Source: Candidatus Heimdallarchaeota archaeon (GTDB lineage: Archaea > Asgardarchaeota > Heimdallarchaeia > JABLTI01). Taken from it: a DNA stretch of 64,000 nucleotides. The DNA lies in assembly GCA_030614005.1 (NCBI GenBank), contig JAUWKS010000012.1, positions 1 to 64,000 on the forward strand, in the 5' to 3' direction. Position 1 is the first letter of the stretch. Every line of letters begins with the position of its first letter. The position numbers and the translations under genes are program-made. Below the pieces are notes generated by a model. It saw only the letters and a program-made list of their open reading frames with translations. It had not been told where the DNA came from and did no database searches. Of this stretch, positions 37,780 to 45,021 are shown piece by piece.

Positions 37780-38298
37780 CTAATTCTCTCCTTGGATTTT
37801 AGCAGCGTATAAAATTGAAAATATTGAACTAAATTCATCCTTTAAAAAATCATTTATTTCTTCATCGGTTGTATATTCTTCTCCTTTCGAATAAAATTGG
37901 ATTATTCCAGAAATGCATTTTGTTATCGCTTCTTTTCTTCCCTCTCGAGATAAGAATCTGATATTTGATGAAAAATTTTGAATTATTATTTCTTCTTCAC
38001 GTTCTTTTAGAGCGATTTCTTTATTCAATTTTGTTCTATTATATAATTCAGCATGTGCTTGTGGACTAATTTGTAAATGTGGAGGTAATGCTTGCCCTAA
38101 TGCGAGACTGTTATAGAGTTGAACCAAATTATCTAATTGGGAACCTTCTTTCAATCCAAAACGATATTTGTACTTTTGTCCAATACGCCATATTAGACCT
38201 TTTTTCTTCAACTCCTGAAGAGTTAGATACGTTTCTGTAAGAGCTATACCTGCTCCATCAGCTATTACTTTGGCTTTTTTTTGGATAGGCAATTCCAT
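37780..38298 (-). CDS. Small winged-helix protein
   Basis: 172 residues. The N-terminal 50 residues form a winged-helix (AKVIADGAGIALTETYLTLQELKKKGLIWRIGQKYKYRF: helix, turn, recognition helix, wing). The rest is helical and acidic. No family recognised. Placed between the Cas1-like and SF2 helicase genes in one operon, it is a candidate DNA-binding subunit or adaptor. Confidence 0.7.
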   Translation of the reverse strand: MELPIQKKAKVIADGAGIALTETYLTLQELKKKGLIWRIGQKYKYRFGLKEGSQLDNLVQLYNSLALGQALPPHLQISPQAHAELYNRTKLNKEIALKEREEEIIIQNFSSNIRFLSREGRKEAITKCISGIIQFYSKGEEYTTDEEINDFLKDEFSSIFSILYAAKIQGEN

Positions 38299-38334
38299 AT
38301 TTTATGAAATCACCTAACAAATACCATATCACTT

Positions 38335-39831
38335 TTATCGTATCCATTCTATTTCAAGCTCCTCAAATCGATTGCAATATTCAATTACTCTAGGAGAAAA
38401 TTTATTCGGTTGCAGGTTATTTTCTTCCAGAAAATCCTTCTCTCGGTCTTCAAAAAGGAGAGACGAAGATTTAGAACAAGTAAGGTTTTGTTCTACTTTC
38501 TTAGCAATTCGCTTATTTGGGTAATACACTAACGGTTTAAAATTCGCTTTTTTGATCTCCTCTTGACAGATCCTAAAGGCTATGTCCTTCATTTGTTCCC
38601 TTTCTTCTATGTCTAATGAAATCCATTGAGCAGATAATCGCCAGAATTTCACAGGTATCTCTCTTTCACAATCTATTATCTTTACCATTAATTGCTTTTC
38701 AAGAAATTTCTGATGAATAGCTGAGAGTAAATTATCAAATTCAACAATAAATTGCTTACAAGCTTCTCTGAAGGTTCGATAGGTTTTTCCATTGAAGTAA
38801 CATGGTTCACTAAATAATTGTTGTTTGAGCTTGTAAAGCATCTCTTCTCCTCTTTTGTTAACAACATAGACAATCTCCCCTTTAAATACATCAAGTTTAT
38901 CAACTAATGAATTAGTTATTCTTTTGTCAAGAATAGCATGTACTAGCTTTATGTGTCCTGCGAACTTTAACGCTTCACACAAATCAAGCACCAGTCCCAT
39001 CCATGATAGATCAGAGTAATAACTGAAATGACTAAATCCCCCAACACCTAGATACTTTAAATCTAATTCATCAAGTATATTCCACAATTCCTCCTCACAG
39101 AGAATGAACATATAATTAAACAGAACATCTCCTTTTGTACATGCCATTGTTTTGTAATTGCCTGTTGTTCTTTTATGTAGATATAATCGATTGGACACTC
39201 GATTGCTGATAGCAAAATCAAAAGTGCTTATTAGTTCATTAGTTACCATCCAAGTAATATCTGCTGCTGATGCTTCTGAAAGATTACAGAGAACACTTGT
39301 ATTACAATTATATCCATAAAGATAGGCATCACATATTGCATCAACAAAAAGCTGCCACTTTTGTTTTTCTGAAGAGAACCCTCGCAATGTTTGAACCAAG
39401 GCTAATCGATTAGATAGATTCGACCGCCAAAAGACATTGTTTAATCCAAAAGAAAATCGCATTACATCTACCGTAAGAGCTCTTTGACAGTCCATTCGCT
39501 CAACTTTAAACCATCCTTGAGGAGAAGAAATGCGAACATAATGGCACCCTGCAGAAACTAATTGTTGTTTTATCTCCTCAGAAATTCCCTGATAGTCATA
39601 TACGAATTGTATTACTGACAAATTATATTGAAGCTTGTCTACATGAAGATTATAATCTTTAATAATCACTTGTTGTCCAGGCAGTATTTGAAAACCTAAG
39701 CTCACTTTATTCTTTTTCCGGGCTTCATCAAGCGTTAATCCAGTAAGTTTATACACTTCTTCATTGAAGATATGTTGATTATCCTTAACACATAATATAT
39801 ACTGTTGATCATCCTTTCTACTTTTACTCAA
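38335..39831 (-). CDS. Cas1-family integrase-like protein
   Basis: 498 residues. A beta-rich N-terminal domain (about 1-130) precedes an all-helical domain that carries the Cas1 blocks in order. LSEASAADITWM (E186) matches the E-G-x-A-A/R block. STFDFAISNR matches the F-x-x-R block and GDVLFNYMFIL the D-x-x-N-x-x-L-x-Y block. LGVGGFSH (H268) matches G-F-L-H, and GLVLDLCEAL (D283, E286) matches L-V-x-D-L-x-E/D. These correspond to the E/H/D metal site of Cas1 (E. coli E141, H208, D218/D221). About 110 residues of C-terminal extension (390-498) are unlike CRISPR Cas1. No CRISPR array, Cas2, Cas4 or PolB is nearby. The catalytic set is intact, so an active DNA integrase is plausible. Identified by eye; a profile search is needed. 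Confidence 0.72.
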   Translation of the reverse strand: MSKSRKDDQQYILCVKDNQHIFNEEVYKLTGLTLDEARKKNKVSLGFQILPGQQVIIKDYNLHVDKLQYNLSVIQFVYDYQGISEEIKQQLVSAGCHYVRISSPQGWFKVERMDCQRALTVDVMRFSFGLNNVFWRSNLSNRLALVQTLRGFSSEKQKWQLFVDAICDAYLYGYNCNTSVLCNLSEASAADITWMVTNELISTFDFAISNRVSNRLYLHKRTTGNYKTMACTKGDVLFNYMFILCEEELWNILDELDLKYLGVGGFSHFSYYSDLSWMGLVLDLCEALKFAGHIKLVHAILDKRITNSLVDKLDVFKGEIVYVVNKRGEEMLYKLKQQLFSEPCYFNGKTYRTFREACKQFIVEFDNLLSAIHQKFLEKQLMVKIIDCEREIPVKFWRLSAQWISLDIEEREQMKDIAFRICQEEIKKANFKPLVYYPNKRIAKKVEQNLTCSKSSSLLFEDREKDFLEENNLQPNKFSPRVIEYCNRFEELEIEWIR

Positions 39832-39832
39832 T

Positions 39833-41875
39833 TCAATTCCTCCTCATTTTCTTTCTCTTTTGAATCAATTTGAATGTAGTATTACACATTGAACAGCTAA
39901 CAGGTTTCAATCCCTGAGCTGGTCTATCATCTGTGCCAAAATCTTCAATTACAATTTCTCTCCCCTCCACTAAACAAGTAGAACATAAATAAGCATATAT
40001 CTCTTTTTTATCTGCTGAATATCCCACAAAACTTCTGGTAATTGCATCATAGAATTCTTCAACAGTATAAATTATAGTTACCTTTTCTTTTCTTATAAAA
40101 TGCTTGCAACCAACAGTTGTACTTCTGAGTGTTTTGGTAGCTCGAATATGGTTCTCACTTGAAACTTTTCGTTCAGCTATATTTATTGCTCTTCGCCAGA
40201 ACATACAACGTCTTTTTTCAAACCAATGACAATCCCCACAAACGACTTTGAAATGTGCCGGGAAATCTTTACTTGTATAATAATCAAGACTTCTCCCCAA
40301 GGGTGGTTTGGCTGTTAGCGTCTTCACAGGATACCCACTTTTAGATAGACTTTGGATTGCTTGCTTTGCTTCAAAAGGATTAATGGTAAGCATTGAGCAA
40401 ATTTTGTTTTGAGTAATAGGAGACTCAGTATTTGCCAGCAGTTCTTTTAGTGCTCGTTCAATTGTTTGTCTATCCATTTTCTTATTTATTGGTGATTCCT
40501 CAACATCATAGGATTTTTGCAAAACTCTATTCAAGAGCTTTAGACTTTCTCTTGAATCTTGAGTCATCTGATCTCTAAAGCAATTTAACATCTGGGTAAT
40601 TTGGAAAAGTACATAACTATTATTAGAAGCTGCTAGAATACTAGCAATGGTTTCCTCTTCATCTTTGAGAATATCTAACCTACCGATTAAAAATTGCAAA
40701 TCATCAAATTGTAATTTCCCTCGTGTAAAATCGCTAAATATTTCCTGTACTAGTTCCCATGTAATGATGTCATTCTCAGTTTTTTTTCGGATAGTTCTCA
40801 AAAACATCATAGGATCGTTTAGCATCTCTTCAAAGTAGGTTGAAGCAATAATGTATTGTCTTCCAAATGTAGTCAAAGTGAAACGACTATAACTACTTTG
40901 ATCTTTCTTTACTAAAGCAAATGCTCCTAGATGTCTTTCTTGCAAACTCTCAAATAGGGATATATTTTGGAAGTATTTCGTATGGAAAATTAATTCAGTA
41001 AGGTGCTGTCTCATTTCATCATCTGTTTTCTTTTTCTTTGCTTGATATATTCGAAAGTACGTTGCTTTCTGTAATCGTTCAATGAGTTGTTTTTTCGAAG
41101 GGGATCCTGAATATAAACAAAACAGAATAATACTCAAGAAAGCATCTTGTAATGCGTCCTCGTTTAATTCTTGATATATAGCTCTCACAGCCTCATTTGT
41201 TGAGATCATTATGTTATTAAATCCTCTTTCAATTTCTTCGGCAGGAATCAATCCGGTAGAAATAAAATGCTTTCGTACATGTGTTCTCTCTCGTTGAGGT
41301 AGAAGCAAAAGGATTGGGTCAATGTTATCAGAAATCCAAGACTTGCGAGCTCTATTAAGCGACTTATTCTCATCAAATGGATCAATGAAAATATACGCAT
41401 TGACGATTGGCAGCTGGACTTTTGCTTTCAAAGCATCGTCTCGACTCTTTCGATATAACAGATTTCGAGTCAACGTGTTATAACTTGTTATGATTAGCTT
41501 ATTCGCTGCTAGAGGGTGACTGTTTCCTTTAAATTTTGAAAACGTAGAAGCAATCTTCATCCCTGCAAGAGTTTTTTTGGAGGTCTCTGCAGTAACTTGA
41601 TCCTCATCGTAATTAGCATAATTATAGATTTTCTTGGCTTGTTCAGAGGTTCGAACAATAATCATTGCTGTTTGGTCGGATAATCTAGCTGAAAGTAAAG
41701 CTATAGTGGTAGCTAATTGTAACTGGTCTTCAGGGAGAATTTCATAAAAAAATATGTCTGTTTCACATAGAACCGTTTTTCGAATAATGCTTAAGTTATC
41801 AACACAAGTAAATGGATAATCTCGAAAGATAGTGGTTATGCTAATGGGTAATTGTGTTCTATAAGTTGTTATCAT
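39833..41875 (-). CDS. Degenerate helicase-like protein with two cysteine clusters
   Basis: 680 residues. The N-terminal 200 residues follow SF2 helicase order with dead motifs: LPEDQLQLATTIAL at the Walker A position (no GKT), MIIVRTSEQA at Ia, KLIITSYNTLTRNLL at Ib and YIFIDPFDE at the DExH position. Helical and winged-helix regions follow. The C-terminus has C546-x2-C549-x7-C557...C590 and C631-x2-C634...C661-x2-C664, likely zinc ribbons, or an Fe-S site for the first set. It cannot hydrolyse ATP in the usual way, so it may be a structural DNA-binding partner of the active helicase or the Cas1-like protein. One nucleotide separates it from the Cas1-like gene. Confidence 0.65.
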   Translation of the reverse strand: MITTYRTQLPISITTIFRDYPFTCVDNLSIIRKTVLCETDIFFYEILPEDQLQLATTIALLSARLSDQTAMIIVRTSEQAKKIYNYANYDEDQVTAETSKKTLAGMKIASTFSKFKGNSHPLAANKLIITSYNTLTRNLLYRKSRDDALKAKVQLPIVNAYIFIDPFDENKSLNRARKSWISDNIDPILLLLPQRERTHVRKHFISTGLIPAEEIERGFNNIMISTNEAVRAIYQELNEDALQDAFLSIILFCLYSGSPSKKQLIERLQKATYFRIYQAKKKKTDDEMRQHLTELIFHTKYFQNISLFESLQERHLGAFALVKKDQSSYSRFTLTTFGRQYIIASTYFEEMLNDPMMFLRTIRKKTENDIITWELVQEIFSDFTRGKLQFDDLQFLIGRLDILKDEEETIASILAASNNSYVLFQITQMLNCFRDQMTQDSRESLKLLNRVLQKSYDVEESPINKKMDRQTIERALKELLANTESPITQNKICSMLTINPFEAKQAIQSLSKSGYPVKTLTAKPPLGRSLDYYTSKDFPAHFKVVCGDCHWFEKRRCMFWRRAINIAERKVSSENHIRATKTLRSTTVGCKHFIRKEKVTIIYTVEEFYDAITRSFVGYSADKKEIYAYLCSTCLVEGREIVIEDFGTDDRPAQGLKPVSCSMCNTTFKLIQKRKKMRRN

Positions 41876-41881
41876 CCTACT

Positions 41882-42520
41882 TCACTCCTGGTTTAGCAAT
41901 AGCTCTTCTAGGTGTTCGGGCAGAGAAAGCAACTCCTCGCCAACAAACCGATCGATGTACTCCGCCATTTCTATCTCGAGTGATTCAGGAGAGCTCTCAT
42001 CAATAATCGAAACTGGGAACTTGTCCAGAAATTCCTCACTCAATTCTTTCACTGTTTCTTGTTTGTTTGTCACTCTTTCAATAATAGTTTCTAAGTGCTT
42101 CTTGCTAGTTTTAAGTTGCAGTAAAAATGAATCATCAGGTTCTTCTGCGAGTTGACTTTGGATTTGCATTTTTATATTGAATTCTGGTTGACTGATTATC
42201 AAAATAAATTGGAGAAGGTTATTATTTATCTCAAAAAGCAATGGTTGAGTGTCTGATCGTGGTAGTTTTTCAATTATCAACCATTCAGTTAGTTTCTTGA
42301 CTTTCTGTTTGAATGTCATCAAGCTCATTTTCTCTAGCACTTGATTGTACAATGACAGTACGGATGGGTACGTCACTTGACCGAATTTTATTAAATTATT
42401 TACTAGCAACTCACAGATAACTAGCAAATTAGCAGTGATTTTAATGTCTGGATTATCCAATTCCACTGAATTCGCTGGAACTGATTGTTGAAAAGCACTA
42501 GTGTGAGTCATTTCCGTCAA
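41882..42520 (-). CDS. Winged-helix-like first protein of the Cas1-like operon
   Basis: 212 residues, acidic. The central part (ANLLVICELLVNNLIKFGQVTYPSVLSLYNQVL...FKQKVKKLTEWLIIEKLPR) looks like a helical DNA-binding or dimerisation domain; the C-terminal third is highly acidic and helical. No family recognised. It is the promoter-proximal gene of the six-gene operon, six nucleotides before the degenerate helicase gene, so it may be the operon regulator. Confidence 0.6.
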   Translation of the reverse strand: MTEMTHTSAFQQSVPANSVELDNPDIKITANLLVICELLVNNLIKFGQVTYPSVLSLYNQVLEKMSLMTFKQKVKKLTEWLIIEKLPRSDTQPLLFEINNNLLQFILIISQPEFNIKMQIQSQLAEEPDDSFLLQLKTSKKHLETIIERVTNKQETVKELSEEFLDKFPVSIIDESSPESLEIEMAEYIDRFVGEELLSLPEHLEELLLNQE

Positions 42521-42737
42521 TAATTTAAAGGAAAATTATGTTTTTAAAGTACTAAAAGTATAAAAAAACGAAAAGGTTCGAAAGAAGAGTTCGAAAAGAA
42601 GGCAGGATAAGGCTTCTTTTAACTCTACGGAAGATTACTTTATGTCCCTTTAGAATTATATGTAATCCCATTTTTTCCTTTTTTTCTGTATTTTTGCCCT
42701 TTCTTTGAGAAATTTTCTCTTTGATTTCTCTAAATTT

Positions 42738-42800
42738 CTCGTGTCGGAACGACGACCGTTAAAAAAGACCACCGAAGTGTGGGCTTTTAGGTCGCACGAG
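42738..42800. ncRNA. Candidate structured RNA / extended hairpin
   Basis: Nested complementary arms: CTCGTG (42738-42743)/CACGAG (42795-42800), CGACC (42753-42757)/GGTCG (42790-42794), AAAAG (42763-42767)/CTTTT (42784-42788), CCAC (42769-42772)/GTGG (42779-42782), closing on loop CGAAGT. This GC-richer segment stands out in an AT-rich gap (42521-42909) between the operon's 5' end and the LAGLIDADG gene's 3' end. It could be a small RNA, an operon leader or a protein-binding DNA site; strand is undetermined. Confidence 0.5.
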
Positions 42801-42909
42801 GGGAGCGTTCAGCGACAGTTTTTTGGTCAAGGACATTCCCTCTTACTTCTGAGCTGTGAATTTTTCTCAAAATTTTTTTGCTTCTTAAAATTGCAGAGTT
42901 ATTCTTAAA

Positions 42910-44556
42910 TTACTCTTTTTCCGTACATAATACAAAAAATGTTTTTACATACTGGTGTAGGACAGAATTTTGAATAGTGTTTGTTTTTACTATTTCTATT
43001 CCAAACCGATTTTTCAAATCTGTATAAAGTCTCTTACTATTATTTAGAACAATTAGATAATCCTTGCAGTATGCCAAAGATTTCAATAAGACAAGTAAGT
43101 TATCATTAGGTTTTAGATTTAATCTAGCTATAGTTTTCCTCGAACGGAAATGATAATGATCATTTTGTTCAAGAAAAAGCATTAACTGATGAGGTACGTT
43201 AGAGAATAAAGGTAGAAGCTTGAGAAGATGAGTGATAGGAAGATTTCCAGTGTATTCATAAGCAGCTAACCGACCTTTTTTTATTTCCAAAAAATCTGCT
43301 AAATCTTGCTGAGTCCAATGGTTATTTTTACGAACTTTTCGCAAATAATTAGTGCAATCCGGAATTAGAAGCATAGGGAGAAGTTCAAAATTAAAGAAAG
43401 TAGTATCATTTATGGTAATAAGAGCTTCAGGATTAATGTCTTTAACATACAAACGTTCGAATAATTTTGTTTTCCTGCTCTTTAGATATTGTAATAAATA
43501 CTCTATCTTAGTTATATGCCTTGATTTAAGATAATTACCTATTATATCTTTAGAGATTGCCATAATTTGAAGAACATAACTTTCACCATAAATTGATTTG
43601 TGATGATAAATGGAATACTTAATTTTATATTGATCCAATACTTTTCCAAAAGCTTGTACAAATTGTCTTGATGCAGATGAAAAACTAATACCTCTAATAT
43701 AAGAACCATCAGCATCCAATACTCCACTCCAGAATTCCCAGCGAAGAGTCTCATCCGACGTAAAAATAAGAGGTTCTTTCAAGGAATCATATTTTTTCCC
43801 AGTAATAGGTTGGTCTGTAAGGAAATTGGTTAACCTAACAATCCATTTGTTATTCAAATGCAACAACCAAATCTTCTTTTCACCTGATATTTTGCCTTGA
43901 ATACCAAATAATTGATTTGCTAATTTTTGCATCATAAGCATGTGGTCTTGTGAGAAATCCACCAATTCTATATTATGGTAGTTCAAGTGACCATCACCAA
44001 TGACTACTCCCAAAAAATAAGCTAAATCTTTTGAGAGTCTTGTAGGCATATGGAAGTGTTCTCCCCGAGCAGATTGGAAAGGAACATATTCTTGTGTGAG
44101 GAATTCTTGCCAAAAGTCACTTAACCGGAAAAGAGGGAAAGGCAGTCGCTGCTGGTTTTCAGTATAGTCGATGATCTTTTGTTGCCACTTCTTGATAGAA
44201 TAAGCAATAGCTGTATCTTGAAAATAATAACTGCATCGCTCAGCTAAAGCAAGTGATTGTTTTCTAATCTGTTGGGAAATCTCACAAGGTAATGTAACAT
44301 AAGGCAATCGCTGTAATAATCGTTCTCCTGACTTAAAATCGATTTTACGAATCAAAATGGAGTAAAGATTTAGGATATTAGGTTCAAGGAATATTTTTGA
44401 TTGCTTATTCAGCTCAATTAGTTTATTCGCTGTTAGCCACTGGTTTTTAGGTGTGGGCAAGTTATCAATAAGCAAAAAGTCTGTTTGCCAAGATTTAGGG
44501 ATTTCATCAAACATCTTATTGAGTACTTTGTAATTGGGAATATAAAACTCCCCCAA
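42910..44556 (-). CDS. LAGLIDADG endonuclease-like protein with XRE HTH
   Basis: 548 residues. Two LAGLIDADG motifs, FLGVVIGDGH (181-190) and WSGVLDADGS (276-285), each with the catalytic acidic residue, indicate a monomeric two-motif homing endonuclease fold. An XRE-type helix-turn-helix (NHWTQQDLADFLEIKKGRLAAYE) follows near 410-435, and an N-terminal 170-residue helical domain is unique. There are no intein splicing motifs and no host gene, so it is free-standing. It may cut DNA site-specifically or have become a regulator. It starts 4 nt after the HEAT-like gene. Confidence 0.75.
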   Translation of the reverse strand: MGEFYIPNYKVLNKMFDEIPKSWQTDFLLIDNLPTPKNQWLTANKLIELNKQSKIFLEPNILNLYSILIRKIDFKSGERLLQRLPYVTLPCEISQQIRKQSLALAERCSYYFQDTAIAYSIKKWQQKIIDYTENQQRLPFPLFRLSDFWQEFLTQEYVPFQSARGEHFHMPTRLSKDLAYFLGVVIGDGHLNYHNIELVDFSQDHMLMMQKLANQLFGIQGKISGEKKIWLLHLNNKWIVRLTNFLTDQPITGKKYDSLKEPLIFTSDETLRWEFWSGVLDADGSYIRGISFSSASRQFVQAFGKVLDQYKIKYSIYHHKSIYGESYVLQIMAISKDIIGNYLKSRHITKIEYLLQYLKSRKTKLFERLYVKDINPEALITINDTTFFNFELLPMLLIPDCTNYLRKVRKNNHWTQQDLADFLEIKKGRLAAYEYTGNLPITHLLKLLPLFSNVPHQLMLFLEQNDHYHFRSRKTIARLNLKPNDNLLVLLKSLAYCKDYLIVLNNSKRLYTDLKNRFGIEIVKTNTIQNSVLHQYVKTFFVLCTEKE

Positions 44557-44559
44557 AAA

Positions 44560-45009
44560 CTACTTGAAATACTTCTCTTTTTGAATTAACCATTCAACTT
44601 TGTAGGCTGCTAAATCATTTACAGAAAAAAATTCATATCCTGCTTTCCAAAGGATTAAACCAATTATTATAGCTGATCGACCAAGAACATCAGTGATATC
44701 AATTAGTAATTCCTCTTTGGTTATATCATAATAATGTTGCAGGTAATATTCAGAGAGAAAGAGCATTTCAAGGGAATTTTGAGATGAATCCAATTGATAA
44801 AGTGCTCCTGCAAGATAAATTCGAGCTAAATCGCTTTCAGTAGAAATTAACTCATGTTTAATTTGATTAAATGTAACCTCATTAGTAAAGGTAGCAAGAG
44901 CCCAACAAGCTTTTGCTCTAACCACAACGTCGTCATTTTCAACCAGTAAAGCTATAGACTGCATGTCATTTGTACTAAATAATTCAGTAAGCAGAGCTTC
45001 TCTATTCAT
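44560..45009 (-). CDS. Small HEAT-like repeat protein
   Basis: 149 residues, all helical. AIALLVENDDVVVRAKACWALATFTNEV and the next helix pair follow the HEAT/armadillo pattern (D-x-V-x-x-x-A-x-x-A-L). It is packed between the dual-nuclease gene and the LAGLIDADG gene with 12- and 3-bp gaps, so it belongs to their transcription unit, likely as a protein-binding adaptor. Confidence 0.65.
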   Translation of the reverse strand: MNREALLTELFSTNDMQSIALLVENDDVVVRAKACWALATFTNEVTFNQIKHELISTESDLARIYLAGALYQLDSSQNSLEMLFLSEYYLQHYYDITKEELLIDITDVLGRSAIIIGLILWKAGYEFFSVNDLAAYKVEWLIQKEKYFK

Positions 45010-45021
45010 AGTATGGAATCC

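Noticed and set aside
42705..42908. Plus-strand 67-codon ORF over the hairpin region
   Set aside because: Composition is not protein-like and the segment is better explained by RNA or DNA secondary structure.
42910..44556. Intein or intron-encoded homing endonuclease
   Set aside because: No splicing motifs, no interrupted host gene, and the tRNA intron is only about 34 nt.
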